The notes under the pieces are model-generated. The model saw only the letters and a list, made by a program, of their open reading frames with translations. It did no database searches and was not told the origin of the DNA. The translations under genes and the position numbers were made by a program. From Earliella scabrosa (taxonomy: Eukaryota > Basidiomycota > Agaricomycetes > Polyporales > Polyporaceae), in the NCBI GenBank assembly GCA_022605405.1, contig JABYQQ010000002.1:2852001-2916000 (forward strand): DNA of 64,000 bases, given 5' to 3'. This document shows, in pieces, positions 22,237 through 34,307 of this stretch (the first letter of the stretch is position 1; the number at the start of each line of letters is the position of its first letter).

Positions 22237-23269
22237 TCTAGTACATACGCCCAAACTGTATCTGTGTCCTCTGGGGCGATCCTACTAGTACGATGTCAGT
22301 AGGTGCGCCCGTCCTCGTGCAACCAACCCTGCGCAGTGCAGAAGGGGCGAAGGGCTCTCAAGTCTGAGGGTCAGTGGGAATCTGTACTACGTGACTTGCT
22401 TGATATGGTGGAGCACGGCTGGACGCGAGAGGCGGAGTACGAGCGCTTGAATTCGTTCAACTTTCTCCGTCGTCATCAACGCTACAAGGCCGTCATCAGG
22501 ATATTGCGTATATATGAGATTGGAAATCCCCTGGCGAAGCGTGCTACAACTCCCTGCTAGGGTGGATAAGCGCCTCGTGGCTGCAGGTACGTCAACCCCG
22601 TTGTTGATGGGGGACTACTCCGAGTCACGTCGGTCCAAGCAATATCGTAGGACGCTCTTCATCGTGGTCACCGGATTTGGGGAAGGGTATAGGGTGAACA
22701 TGGGGGATGATTCAGCTATAGCCAGAGGTAGACTCGTCCGATGGTAATCATAGTATATTCAGACTCAGAGTGCCGCATGAACTTGGACGCGTGCGCGAGG
22801 GCCGTGGAGCGCTTCATCCCGCACGTCAACTACGCTGCGTCGGCGGACTGCGAGACAAAGAATACACGCCGCCATACTACAAGCAAGGGCCTCAGTGGGA
22901 GAGCGTGCTGCACCGGGTGGTGGTGCTGCGTCGGACTGAGGGGAGAGGTGCAGAGGGAGAGGAGGCGGCGGGAGTACTTCCGGTCGCGCGACTCCTCTGG
23001 AGCGTAGTCATTATTGCGAGCTCGAAGTAGTGCAGAGTCAAATCGACGGAGTACGCTGACACCATGGTTGAGACCGCATCGCTTGAAGGCGCGAGGAACG
23101 CGTGCTGCTCGTGGCCTGCCATTGTCACTTCACATAAGTATTACAACCATAAAGGGTGTTGGCGAGGCGGCAGCTGCTTGTGTCTCGCGGACTGGCGCTA
23201 TCCGTGCGAGCGTGAGGCGCATGAGTGCGCCCCTGGTTGTTTGCCCTCCCTTCCCGTGCAGGTACCCAA
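22237..23269 (+). pseudogene. Gene-fragment region with two Q-W-E-S-V-L stretches
   Basis: No complete gene. Two plus-strand stretches carry a similar block: G-Q-W-E-S-V-L-R-D-L-L-D-M at about 22370-22410 and G-P-Q-W-E-S-V-L-H-R-V at about 22890-22925. The block resembles the C-terminal Q-W-V-E-V-L-D-R-V-E of the F-box/LRR-like family at 5-9 kb, so these may be further remnants of it. The resemblance is about ten residues long and could be chance. No frame spans the region. Confidence 0.3.
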
Positions 23270-25320
23270 TCATGCGCGCCTTATGGACGAAAGGTACGCG
23301 AAGGTACGCCGGAGTGTATGTGAGGCAGCGTTCGGATGCGATCGATTGGAGGTACAGCCGTTGAATCGGTGATGCAGCCTGCGCGAATACATGCTGCCGC
23401 TGAGCCTGATGTCCAGGAGATGTGACGCGCCATCAGGTGCGCGCACAAAGGTGAGCTGGACGCTCCGGCGCGCGTCACCGAACGTCCGCGTTCCATTGAT
23501 CCACGAGCTCACCGCGTTCTTGCCGCACTCGAAGACCGCTCTTGTCGCCGTCGTTGCAGGGAGCGGGGGCTTTTGGGATAGCACCGTTTCCTCAGGAATG
23601 GAGTCGGAAGCGGGTACTTGTGGGGCTGGCACCACTCTGGCGGTAGCCCATGGAGATTCGCCGCACTGTCCAATGAGGATGCGGACCACGTCGCCCGTAT
23701 CGCGGTGGGTGAAAGTAATCCGCGCGACGTCACCGTGGTCGTCGAGCTTGCGCACGTCTCTTCCTGACGCGGGGAGGGAGCCATCCGCCTCAAAGCCCTG
23801 TTTTCGAAGCTCGACAGGCAGCCACTTCGGGCAGTAGAACGCGAACACGGGAACGGGGAGAGTGGCGGTGGGCTGCGGTGGGAGCTGGCGCGAGGGTGCA
23901 CGATGCGAGATGTAGAGCCGCTTCCATTGCGCAGTGATGGGCGTGTCGCCAGAGGATAGGACATGCGGGGCCCAGTCAACGGGCGCGAGACGGTAGCGAA
24001 GGGCCATCCAGGGGTGCCGCCCGCGCACGGCCACGCCGACGTGGTAGCGTGGGTCCTTGAAGCTGCTCTCCTTCTGGCGCCGACGGCGCAGGAGGAGCCC
24101 GACGCAGGACCCGGTCGACGCATCACGGCAGGCGAGCACGGCAATGGCGAGCGCGGAGAAGCCTTTGAAGCTCTCGATGACGAGCATACGGGAGCGCGCG
24201 CCGTGGCTTGTGAGAGAGAAGTCCGGCATGTGGATCGCATAGGACAAGGGTTCCATTGGCCCGGTGTGTCCTGAGCGAGCTGCGTTGGTCTGCTGTCAAA
24301 TAGTGAGGACCGATCATGAGATGTTTGCAGTACAGCCTCTTGACGCACCTTTCCGGAGACGTCGAGTTTGGTCGGCGGTATGCCGAGCACCTTGACCGCG
24401 TGCTTGAACGTGTCGAAGAGCGGGAGCGGCGTCATATGCGCTGAGCTCTGGAAGGCAGCCGGAGAGGGGGCGAACAGGTGGCTGTCGTCGTGGGCATTGC
24501 TATACGAGAGGCGTTCGCGGAACGGCGTCGCGCGTACGGGAAGCGTGTTGCCCCACGCAAAGAGCGTCTGGTCGGAGGTGCGCTTGAGGATCTCTTCCTG
24601 CAGGCGGCGGAACGCACGCATGCCCTCGCCGTAGATTGTCGGCATGTGCACGCCAAAGAGGCCCATGAGCGCGTACGCTGTGTCTTCGACACGTGTCGTC
24701 TCCCGGCCTGACGCCCACCACATCCGCCGCGCGACGCTGACTTCAGACACATGCCGCCGGAAGGTGAGGACGTCCGCGTCAACGCCCGAAATCTGCTCGA
24801 GGAGCGCGGCGAGGCTCGCCTTAGTCCCGAGCACCTGCCAGTCCCGGGAGAGGAAGACGAGGCTCCGGGGCGCGATGAGCTCCTGCAACGTCCAGCCGCG
24901 AGTGAACCACTTGCTTCGTCGGAAGGGCGCATCGCGCCGTGTGAGGCTCCCGCTGCTCGGGACGTCGTGTAGGTATGCGTAGCAGACCTGGGCGTGTGCG
25001 TACCAGGCGAACATGGAGTTGACCGCCTCGGAGAGCTCGGCGCTGCTCGTGCGGTCGATGCAGCATGTGTCGATCCAGAGCCATTGGTACCCGTGCGACT
25101 CGGCGAGGACGCAGCACTCGCGGATCTTCGGCGCCGCGCGCGATCTGGGGAGATCGGTGGCAGAGGTCAAGGATGGAGTAGAGGAACGGAGAGCTTGGAG
25201 CTCTTGGAACGACATCTCTTGCCTCTGCCAGACATGTGAGAGGATGGCATAGCCTCCTTTAACGTCGGATGGGCTGTTGAAGTGCTGCAGCTCGCCGGTG
25301 CTGGTGCGAAGTAGCCACAT
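23270..25320 (-). CDS. HET-domain (heterokaryon incompatibility) protein
   Basis: Two exons on the minus strand, 25320..24349 and 24289..23270, with a 59-nt intron whose acceptor (GACAGCAG) keeps the frame; 663 aa. The HET domain is clear: M-W-L-L-R-T at the start, G-G-Y-A-I-L-S-H-V-W, W-L-W-I-D-T-C-C-I-D, S-S-A-E-L-S-E-A-V-N-S-M-F, Y-A-Y-L-H-D-V, W-F-T-R-G-W-T-L-Q-E-L-I-A-P, then Y-A-L-M-G-L-F-G-V and Y-G-E-G. HET proteins act in non-self recognition and cell death when incompatible hyphae fuse. The C-terminal about 400 residues lack NACHT, WD40 or other repeats and I do not recognise them. A related gene lies at 31.6-33.5 kb on the same strand. GTG at 25323 is in frame but ATG 25320 is preferred. 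Confidence 0.9.
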
Positions 25321-26227
25321 CACTGACTGGGTGGCGGACGCCCAACAGTATTCACGGCCTCACCTAGCAATACCGAAGCGCAGACTGGGCTTGCAAAGTC
25401 AGTGACATGCCATGCGATAAGCTGCACAGACTCACCACGAAGGCTGCGCGGGAGTGGGAAGAGAGCGAGGAATATATGGTGATTTGCAAATTGAAGAGCG
25501 ACTTGGATGGCTGGACCCATCAGTGTTCGAGATCCTTGCACACACGAGGCAGATCACCATGCAGCCTCATGTAGCCCGTGTCTATCGGCAAGTACTGGAG
25601 CAAGTACAAAGGAACACATGTAAAGCTTTAGTACTTTTGTGATCATATCTCGGAGGCGGGATACATCGAGTTGAACGACCCAATGGCGGCTGCAGAGGTT
25701 ACCATGGATCCAGCAAGGTGACGTGCACAGCATAACTCCGACTCGAGCCTAGGGGGGCGGCACCTGCGGGCCGCCACCAGTTATCGTGAATAGACGCCTC
25801 TAGCGCTTGGGCTTGGCAAGGGTACAGCGCAAGTGGCAAAAGCGCTTGTCAGCAATCGTCAACTCGTCCACTGCTGTTTATACTACAGCCCAACTTTCTC
25901 GACACGACCTTCAAGCTTGCTTCATCAATCAAGTACACCAATGATTGTCAACTGAAGTGAGTGCTCAATGGTAGTGCTTGAAGGCAAGATGCCTGATTGG
26001 GCGTACACTCATAGGAGGACAAATTCATTCGGCGTGCCCGCCGTGATTGGAATTTGGAGGTTAGCATGACCCAATCTATGCTCACAGACTGGGTACCGAT
26101 GAGGTTTTGTCGTGTGTCACGCGTAGAGCGATGATTTTCTACGGTTCCAAACTCCCATAGGTATCGCTCTCCGCGCCAACGAGTGTGAAGTCACCGCCAT
26201 GGCGATGACTCTTCTCTCGCGCTGGAG
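25321..26227. other. Intergenic, nothing recognised
   Basis: About 900 bases between divergently oriented genes (HET minus, seven-TM plus), so it should contain both promoters. Short open frames have no family signal. Confidence 0.4.
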
Positions 26228-27818
26228 ATGATTGAGAACGCCCGCCGTGGAAGCGAAATAAATATTGGCGGTACGTGGGCCCACACGCACCCCACACTCG
26301 CTTTTCTACTCACCATGGTCGGGGTTGTCGCAGCCGACCTCGTGTCAGGTTTCTTTGAATGCATCCTGTACGGTATCTTCTTTGTTCTTTCAACGACATC
26401 CATCGCGTTACTTGGTCGCCGACACAACGATACACACGGCGAATATCCTTCCTCCCATCTTCCATTTTGGCTGCGCTTGGCTGTCTCGCTATGGAGCTTC
26501 CGAAGATCGCCCTTGATCATTGCGACTACCGTTCTCTTCGTCACAGTGACTGTTGTTCGTGTTCATCTCCCTGCATCTGGATATCTCTTGATACTGACAT
26601 ACTGCATTTCGTGCGTGTAGCATTGTGTCTTATCAGCTCATAGACTGATGCTTGCCATCGTTCACCATAGCGAGCTTGAGCAAGCAGCGACATTCATCAG
26701 CGATTTGGGAGAAATCACCCAGGTCATCAGACTAGTGCTATTGTTCGTCGACATGTTCGTTGGAGACTTGGTTATTGTGAGTCATACTTCGTCGTGATCA
26801 TATCTGTCTCGGGTTGAACCTACTTTGGCTCAGACATATCGCGTTTGGCTGGTGTGGGAACAACGCCGGGGCATCATCGTACTACCGCTGCTCACTACGG
26901 TCGCCCTCGTAGGTATGTATGCCACTCTTCTCCTGCACGGCTCCTTTGCATGTAATAATTGTTATCAGTGTCAGGTGTCGGTCTCATTCGCCAGTTCATA
27001 ACGTCAGAACCAAGTGGCAGCGTGTTCGATCCTGCTGTGCGTCAATGGATCACAGCGTACTGTACTATGACCTTCTGGTCAGTATCACATAGCATGCGGT
27101 CGACTATTCAGTCCCATTCTGACGCGGCACGGCGCAGTACAAATTTTTATGGCACAGGTCGCTTTTTCTGTCCTTCAGTCACTCGAGGTGTGCTGAGGAC
27201 CAATTAGCTGTCATTGCTTACCGGATCTGGGCTTTCAACCGGCTGTCGACACGTGTAGGTTTGTCTAACGGTGGCCGTGACTTACTGGTACGTCTTCACC
27301 GTCTGATCGAGTCCAGTCCGTACCATGAACTTGAACGGCTGAACTGAAACGACTAAAATCCCATGGCAGGAAGCTATGGCGATCCTGGTGGAGAGCGCGG
27401 CACTCTACACGTGAGTTCATCACTGTACAATCTTGTAAACGCACTCTAAGTGCACCCTCTTAGAGCATGGGGAATATTCTTCGTAGTGGTCTACGCAACA
27501 GGTTCACACTTGCAGATCGTTGGTACAAGCTGCGCGCCCGTGGTCCTTGGGGTGACGTTCATGCTCATCACGGTCCGTGTCGGTCTCGGTTGGGGCCAGG
27601 AGTCCAGGATTACCAGTTCCAGTCTCGTATGGGCGCCCCCTCCACAGTTTCAGGTTCGCGTCGAAGCCATACGGGCATCAACCCCTTTCCGACCAGGTTC
27701 CTCTGGCGGAACTACCCTTCCACTGGAAGCTGAAGAAATGATGGCAGGACCAAGTTACATCACGCGCCCAAGAGACGAGAAGAGTGTCACAGACAGCGCC
27801 CTGTCGAGAGAAGTATGA
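26228..27818 (+). CDS. Basidiomycete seven-TM protein of unknown function
   Basis: Eight exons: 26228..26554, 26621..26776, 26834..26912, 26969..27077, 27138..27157, 27208..27254, 27370..27410, 27464..27818; 377 aa. Each junction restores a known pattern of a large basidiomycete seven-helix family: F-E-C-I-L-Y-G-I-F-F-V-L, then V-T-V-H-C-V-L-S-A-H-R, G-D-L-V-I-T-Y-R-V-W-L-V-W, T-N-F-Y-G-T-A-V-I-A-Y-R-I-W, A-I-L-V-E-S-A-A-L-Y-T-A-W, and V-R-V-G-L-G-W near the end. The Y-R-x-W, E-S-A-A-x-Y and R-V-G-L-G motifs are typical. Topology resembles a receptor, but ligand and signalling are unknown. The first donor (GTTCGT) is weak and the extreme N-terminus is uncertain; ATG 26314 is an alternative. 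The cytosolic tail is Ser/Thr-rich. Confidence 0.72.
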
Positions 27819-28206
27819 TAGTTCCTGTACGGGCATAGCTCATGACCCGACTAAATGTGGGCGTGTTCACGGCCGCTGTGCACGAGCTCTACATTACGCC
27901 AACGCTATACGGCATTGTGTGTGCATGCTTTCCCTATATGATCATTGAGTCATGATGAACCACTGAAGCCGCTGTCCAGACACCCTGAACATGTCATCTT
28001 CCGCGCTCCGCGCGAACGAAAAGTATTGCGCATTCACAGCGCCAACAGATAGAAGAGTCTAGACTATGTAGTTCTCCCACCTATGGCCACATACAGGTAG
28101 GTCGGGGGTGCTCATTCCTCGACAATCCGCACTTCTGAGCGCCGAGATGCACGAATAGCCCATTTAAGCCCACTGCGTTGTTGCCGAGGTGGTCACTCCT
28201 ATCACT
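27819..28206. other. Intergenic, nothing recognised
   Basis: About 390 bases, probably the promoter of the first alpha/beta hydrolase. No feature can be assigned. Confidence 0.35.
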
Positions 28207-29527
28207 ATGCATACCCCATCGCTCTCTCACTCGATGGCAAGCTTGGCGACATCTGGCGAGTTATACGCTGAAGCATGGATCCCAGGGCCAGGCGCCACGC
28301 TGTTTTACACTCGTACCTACGTCGTATCCCGTCCGCGAGCGGTGGTAGTCTTTGCTCACGGATTCTGTGGACATTGCGCAAGATACGAGTGGATGCACGG
28401 CGTGTACGCGTCCAGAGACATCGTGGTGTTCGCGTTTGACCAGCGCGGCTTCGGGCGGACAGCTCTGGATGCGGAAGCGAAATCAGGTCTCGCCTTGTAC
28501 GGAAAGACTAGCTGGAAGGAGCAGCTCAGCGACATTGAGTGGTGGGTCAAGCATGTCAAAGACCAGTTTCCTGCGCTGCCGGTGTTTCTCATGGGTCACT
28601 CCATGGTGCGGACCTATTCTCAGCATGCTATGCCTTGATGCTGATTTAGGCCTTCAGGGTGGTGCGCTTGCACTAGCGTTTGCGACACGGGAAGTGGGGC
28701 CTCCGGAAAAATCGAGCGTGTCACTTCTATCTGGAGTTGTGGCTTCTAGCCCGTTCCTCTTGCGCGCTACGCCGACGACCACATATGTGCGGATGGTTGG
28801 GTGGCTCGTGAGCCTAGTACTTCCGAATCTTGTCATCCATACGCCCATTAATCCAAATGTGAGTGCTCCCTGCCAATGATGGCACATGCCCGTTCTTTTC
28901 ACTCACGTAGATCGTCAGAATTTATCGCACGACGCAGACAAGAACGAAGCGAACGCGAAGGATCCTCGGATCATACACAAGGGATCGTTGAGAATATTGA
29001 ACGATATGATCAGCGGCGTAAGTTTTTCTTGCTTGCGCCAGTAATAGTCGACTTCACCCCCTTATGTGATACACAGGGAGAACAACTCCTCAATCAAGAT
29101 TTCAAGACGTGGCCGTCCTTCCTTCCGGTAGGATGACCTCGATCCCTCCATGTGATAGTGGTGATTCTCAAAATATTGCACAGGTCCTTATCATACATGG
29201 CACCGCAGACAGAGTATGCTGCCGTACACAACACTGATAACACAGCAGCTCTTGCTCACAATACTTATGCCCACACAGGTAACTTCCTTCCACGCTTCAG
29301 AAGAGTTCTTCGACAAGTTAGACGCCCCCGACAAAGAATTCAAGTCCTTCCAGGTCTGTCGTGCTGATACGAGCATGGACCGTGCTCTACGGCTGATCTA
29401 TGTCTCACAGGATGGCTTTCATGAGCTTGCATACGAGCCTGATGGTGTAAAGGAGAATTTTGTGGACGATTGCATTTCTTGGATTCTCAAACGCGCTGAA
29501 TCCACCAACTCTCGTGTGCGTCCGTAG
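28207..29527 (+). CDS. Monoglyceride-lipase-type alpha/beta hydrolase, copy A
   Basis: Seven exons: 28207..28605, 28658..28858, 28919..29017, 29077..29127, 29184..29213, 29279..29353, 29411..29527; 323 aa. The triad is complete. The nucleophile elbow G-H-S-M-G-G is split by intron 1, the Asp is in H-G-T-A-D-R, and the His is in D-G-F-H-E-L. The oxyanion loop V-F-A-H-G-F and the strand D-Q-R-G-F-G-R-T are typical of the Hydrolase_4/serine aminopeptidase S33 group that includes yeast Yju3 monoacylglycerol lipase. Likely reaction: hydrolysis of monoacylglycerol or another small lipid ester; substrate is inferred. No signal peptide is seen. Exons 2-6 have the same lengths (201, 99, 51, 30 and 75 nt) as in copies B and C, so all three are duplicates. 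Upstream GTG 28189 is in frame but ATG 28207 is the natural start. Confidence 0.88.
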
Positions 29528-29803
29528 AGTGTCCCAGTGTACTTGCGAAGCTCCCTCACTCTGTACATTCATGATACTTAGCGGTAGCCTAGACGGCCAC
29601 GACTAGCCGATGCGGGAGGTAGACGCGGCGTTTCTACACGCGCAACATGCCGGGGTCCCGCTGATTGATGAGTATTATGTCAGGCGGCGTGAGTTGCCGG
29701 AGGTGAGCGAGGTTGTCGGTTTCCAACTTCGTCCGCAGCGCCATTAAGAACGACACTTTGGGAGCAAGCGTCAGTACTGCTCACCTGATTCCAGACTCGC
29801 AAG

Positions 29804-31211
29804 ATGACGACCCCTCCGGGCCCTCCGACACTCTCGCCCTCTAGTACTCAGCAGGTTTACACAGAATCCTGGCTACCAGGGCGCGACGGAATCAAGTTCT
29901 ACACGCGCACATACCCTGCACATGCCTCGCGATCGCCTCGCGCTGTGGTCGTCTTTGTTCATGGATTCGCAGAATACGTGGCCAGGTACGAGTGGGCGCA
30001 TGGCGTCTACGCATCGCGAGGGATCACCGTGTTCGCGTTCGACCAACGAGGATTCGGTCTGACTGCGCTCGACCGCGAGAACAAGAGCAAGGAGAGCAAG
30101 TACGGCAAAACGAGCTGGAACGACCAGCTGGAAGACATCGAGCACTGGGTAAAACATGTCAAGAACCAGTATCCGGAACTTCCGGTATTCCTCTTGGGGC
30201 ATTCGATGGTGCGTGTCTCCACAAATGTAGTGTTGAGTGGTATTAATATTCATACCGGCTTACGAACTTGATGTCACAGGGCGGCGGGCTGTGTCTAGCA
30301 TACGTGACTCGGAAGGCTCCGCCTCCCGTCCAAGACAGCATCTCCCTTGTAGCTGGAGTGGTTGCGACAAGCCCGTTGTTGCTCCTCACCAATCCGACGT
30401 CGAGCGTTCTCCGTGTTCTCGCTAGGATAGGGAGCGGTATACTACCCGCTATGCTGGTTCCCGCACCAGTTGATCCATATGTGAGTCCCATGCCTCGGGT
30501 TCTCCCATGTTGCATTCATGCTGATATCCGCTCACAGGCTCTCTCGCACGACAAGAGTGTATGCGAAGCTAATGCGCAGGACCCGCTCTGTCCTCAGAAA
30601 GGGTCTGTGAAGGGCATCCATGACATGCTCACCGGGGTAAGTTGTTCTGATCTCAGCTGTCAATGTTTTACTGGCAGAATATCCACATACATGTTCACGG
30701 TGCTGTTTTGAATCTTCAGGGCGAGCAACTCCTGGGCACCTCTTACAAGGACTGGCCAACAGCACTACCCGTGAGAGCGGCTTAAGTTGTGTGTCAATGA
30801 CTCCCCATGACCGTTTGTTCCATAGCTTCTGCTCGTTCATGGCACGGACGACAAGGTGAGTAACGAGATTGTACCATGGCTGGCGTATTAGCCATAATCG
30901 GGCTCAAGCTGCCTCCGTTCCGACACATCGAAGACATGGACGATAGCTAACGATAACTTTATAGGTCACGTCCTTCAAGGCGTCGCAAGAGTTCTACGAG
31001 AAGGTCTGGGCACACGATAAGGAGCTTCTTCCAATGCTGGTGAGTCGCGGAATCTCAAAGGAGGGTATGCCGAATCTGGTACTGATGCAATCGTGCGAAG
31101 AACGGGTTCCATGAACTGGTGCATGAATCGGATGGCATGAAAGAACGATTCGTCGATCACTGTATCAACTGGATTATACACCATGTCGAGACTCAGGGTC
31201 CTCAGAAGTAG
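29804..31211 (+). CDS. Monoglyceride-lipase-type alpha/beta hydrolase, copy B
   Basis: Seven exons: 29804..30208, 30280..30480, 30538..30636, 30720..30770, 30826..30855, 30965..31039, 31101..31211; 323 aa. Tandem to copy A, 277 bp downstream, same strand and same exon plan. Triad: G-H-S-M-G-G over intron 1, H-G-T-D-D-K, and N-G-F-H-E-L. Other shared blocks are F-V-H-G-F-A-E-Y, Y-E-W-A-H-G-V-Y-A-S-R-G-I and Y-G-K-T-S-W-N-D-Q-L. The frame is intact and splice sites are canonical. Expected to be a soluble lipid esterase, as for copy A. Separate copies may differ in substrate or expression; nothing in the sequence settles that. The spacer between A and B (29528-29803) holds only a short unassigned open frame at about 29611. 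Confidence 0.88.
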
Positions 31212-31620
31212 CTCCGCCCGCTACGGAGAGGCATGTATCGTCTGTCTACTGTATCCCCGGAAGCTCACGTGTTGGACTACTACTCTCGTCGCGCATTTCA
31301 TCAATCATATACCACTCGCATTGTTGAGCTAGCTATGAATCTGCCATATGCATCGGACGAACCAATTCATCAATCGCTTCACATGAGACCCAGTTAGAGC
31401 ATCACAATGGTAATCCATATGTTCCGAGATTCAGAGGTTTGTGCCTGTTGGAGTGGGACCATCTCGACTCACTGCGTTCGCTGTAGGTTTCAACTATACT
31501 ACCGCTCTCTGCAAGTCGATTCCAAAGATGATATTGTGGAATCCAAGGGGAATTACAGTATCAAATCCTCGCAGTTGACCGCGTACTAGTTCTACACGCT
31601 AGCGAATACAAAGAACAAAC
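31212..31620. other. Intergenic between convergent genes
   Basis: About 400 bases between copy B (plus) and the second HET gene (minus), so both terminators lie here. AT content is higher than in flanking exons. No gene is recognised. Confidence 0.4.
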
Positions 31621-33478
31621 TTAGAAGAACGGCAGGGTTTTCATATTCGTGATTCGGACATTCACGACCAATGTCCGTAGAGGATTCAATTGACAAGGTA
31701 CGAAGGACAGCTGCGCGTGGAAGCTGCAAAGGAGCCGTCTGGGATGATGCAGCCCCTTGGAATTGTAGCGCTCTTGATCCGCAAGCTCGATTGCCTGTGC
31801 GCGCGCATGGCCGGGCCAATCCTCGATGTGGTCAGCCGAACAATGGTGAACGCCCGGGGCGCGCGCAAGCGGAGAGTCCAGCTCGAGTTTACTGCGCTCG
31901 AGCGGCACAATGTTCGCCCAATGACTGCCGGATGTGGTGCACACCCCAAGCCACACGACGAAGCGACAGTGTCTCCACACCGAGTTCACGAAGGTCAGGC
32001 TCGCGGGCGGGTTCCCCGTCCACTTGGGCTCGGTAAGCAACCCACCCAGCGAGATTTCCCAACCGTGGGAGGAGAGATGGGTGATGAGTCGAGGAGGAAT
32101 CCGGAATCGCGTTTCCATGCTGCGATTCATGAGAATGGGGTCACTGCGCTTCGGAGGAGGCTGGTGCCAGGTGAGATAGAGATCTCGCCATTGAGCCTTC
32201 ACGCGCTGTCCGCGGAGTTGAAGTGCATCCATTGTCTTCCCGAGAGTGATGAGGCGCACAGGGGGTGCAAAGGCGGGGATGAATCCAGTATGGTACAGCG
32301 GGCGGAGGGTGTCGGACTCGGAACATGGTCGAAGCAGCAGGCCAAGTTGTTGTCCGTCCCTCGAGCAGAACAAAAGAGCTATCCTCAGCCCGGCGACATC
32401 GATGATAGGGATGTGAGCAAGGACACCGTAGGACGATATCGTGAAGGACGGCAGTCCTGTTAGCTGGCGGGCAGAGATCCTACTAAGGCGATGGAGTAGC
32501 CGTGATAGGCCTTTCTGCACGAGAATAAGGAAAAGGGCATTTCAGACATCGCAGTTGATGCGCACCTTCTGACCGTTCCTGTGCAATGAACGCGGCGTAA
32601 ACAGCACAGAGTGGCAATCGGCGAAACCCGATGGTGCAGGTGCGAGGAGATAGGACACGTCATTCGTGTGCTCGTGGGAGGAGAGGGCCGCCACCGGCGG
32701 CTGAGGCTCCCGCCAAGTACTGCCCCACACGAATAGGGACGTGTCGACTGTCTTCTTCATGATCTCCTCTTGTAGTCTCCGAAATGCCAGACGTCCTTCG
32801 CCGTAGAGAATGGGCATGTTGACATCAAAAATTCCCATGAGGCAATATGCCTCGTCTTCTGGACGCGTCGTTTGCCTTGCAGAGGCCCAGCTCATGCGTG
32901 CGGCGATGCAGATGCTGGTGTGCTTCTGCTCCAACCTGAGGACGGACGCGGGGACCTTTGTCACCGACTCGAGTAGATCTGCAAGGTCAGACTTGGTCCC
33001 CAGCACCTCCCACTCCCGAGATAGGAAGACAACGACGTCGGGTGCGATGAGCTCCTGCAACGTCCATCCGCGTGTGTGCCAGCGACTCGAGCGGAAAGAT
33101 GATGCTTTGTCGTTCAGTGTGTGGACGTCTGCCAAGTAGACATAGCACATCTGCGCAAGGGAGTAGTATCGGAACATTGAGTTGATGGCCTCAGACAGCT
33201 CGGAGCTGCTTCGCTTGTCGATACAGCAGGTGTCGACCCAGGCCCATTGATAACCATGGTTCTCCGCGAGAAGTAGGAACCCGCGGATCTTCGCGGATGC
33301 CTTGAAACGGGGGTTGGCGCCGGTGTCTACACACAGGCTCTGCGTGAAGAGCGAGAATGTCTTCAAACGACTGCTCGAACGTCGTCCAGAAGTGAGACAG
33401 GATGGCGTAGCCGCCCGGGACACTCTCCGGAGTGGGGAAGTGTCTCAACTCCGCGCGGTCAGTGCTGAGTAGCCACAT
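31621..33478 (-). pseudogene. Second HET-domain gene, frameshifted within the HET domain
   Basis: Minus strand. Exons 33478..32566 and 32514..31621 are joined by a 51-nt intron (GTGCGC...GTGCAG) that gives Q-K-K-G-L-S. The start M-W-L-L-S-T-D and G-G-Y-A-I-L-S-H-F-W are in one frame. The rest of the domain (G-Y-Q-W-A-W-V-D-T-C-C-I-D, S-S-E-L-S-E-A-I-N-S-M-F, W-H-T-R-G-W-T-L-Q-E-L-I-A-P, Y-C-L-M-G-I-F-D-V, Y-G-E-G) is in the next frame. The switch falls at about 33322-33340, in a GTGTGT run on the minus strand. No GT-AG intron of normal size fixes it. One added base, or two lost, explains it. Either this is a recent pseudogene or an assembly error. Otherwise it is a full-length HET protein related to the gene at 23.3-25.3 kb; its C-terminal region is of unknown function. 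Confidence 0.75.
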
Positions 33479-34307
33479 CTATACGGGTGCATCCAGATTG
33501 TTGAGTTACGTGTCATGAGGAAGACCTCGCCGCTCATGATGGAGCGATACCTACGTTCAATATGTTCGTAGTATGCGCAGCAAGCTGGAAAACTTGGCAG
33601 CCCGGGCGAAGAATTCTGGAGAGCTGTTGGTGGTACTTATCAACTGCGGGGCTACAGGGTAAGTATTTCAACAAGATCTAGAACGCGCGACAATTGCTTC
33701 CGTGCCGATTTGATTTGACGAGGCGATACACACCTGTCAGTAAGGGTGATTGTGTCAATGATGATGTCGAGAGCCTAGCAGGCTGGAGGCGCGCCGCCGT
33801 GTGATGCCAGCATTGTCTAGTACTTACTTCCGAAGCCAAGGATTACGGAAAGAGCTTCGCTCTAACTTGAAGCCTTCGTGCTGTAGTCACCAATATCGAG
33901 GTCGAAAGGTCCGTTCTGAGGAGGCTCTTCAGAACGTTGGACCGGGTGCGACTTGATTGGTTGAACAATGAACCACAGTGGGAAATTCGATTCTCGATAG
34001 ACACCGATTCCTGTGGCAATCTTCTCACCCTTCCCTTCTAGCATTTCATCCATGGTCGATCGCAGACTGCTGCGTCTTCAGTGACACTTCAGCAGAACTA
34101 ACCAAAAGCCCCACTCCTGGTTTGCCTGGCACCGACGATGCGATGGCGCACTGGGTGCCGAATAGGGCATTGTGGTAGCGCGCACGCTTCGCATAGAGCA
34201 CTCCGGCGTATAGAGGAGTTGCGTGAGCGAGACCCAATTAAGTACGTTCAAGCAGATCCATCTACATACATGGAAGTGAGCACCACCGCATCACAGCGAC
34301 CACCGAC
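33479..34307. other. Intergenic, nothing recognised
   Basis: About 830 bases between two minus-strand genes: the promoter of HET-2 and the 3' flank of the lectin. No coding or repeat signal was found. Confidence 0.4.

Noticed and set aside
24432..24982. Frames on both strands opposite or out of phase with the first HET gene
   Set aside because: They are shadows of the HET-domain exon, whose motifs are unmistakable in the chosen frame.
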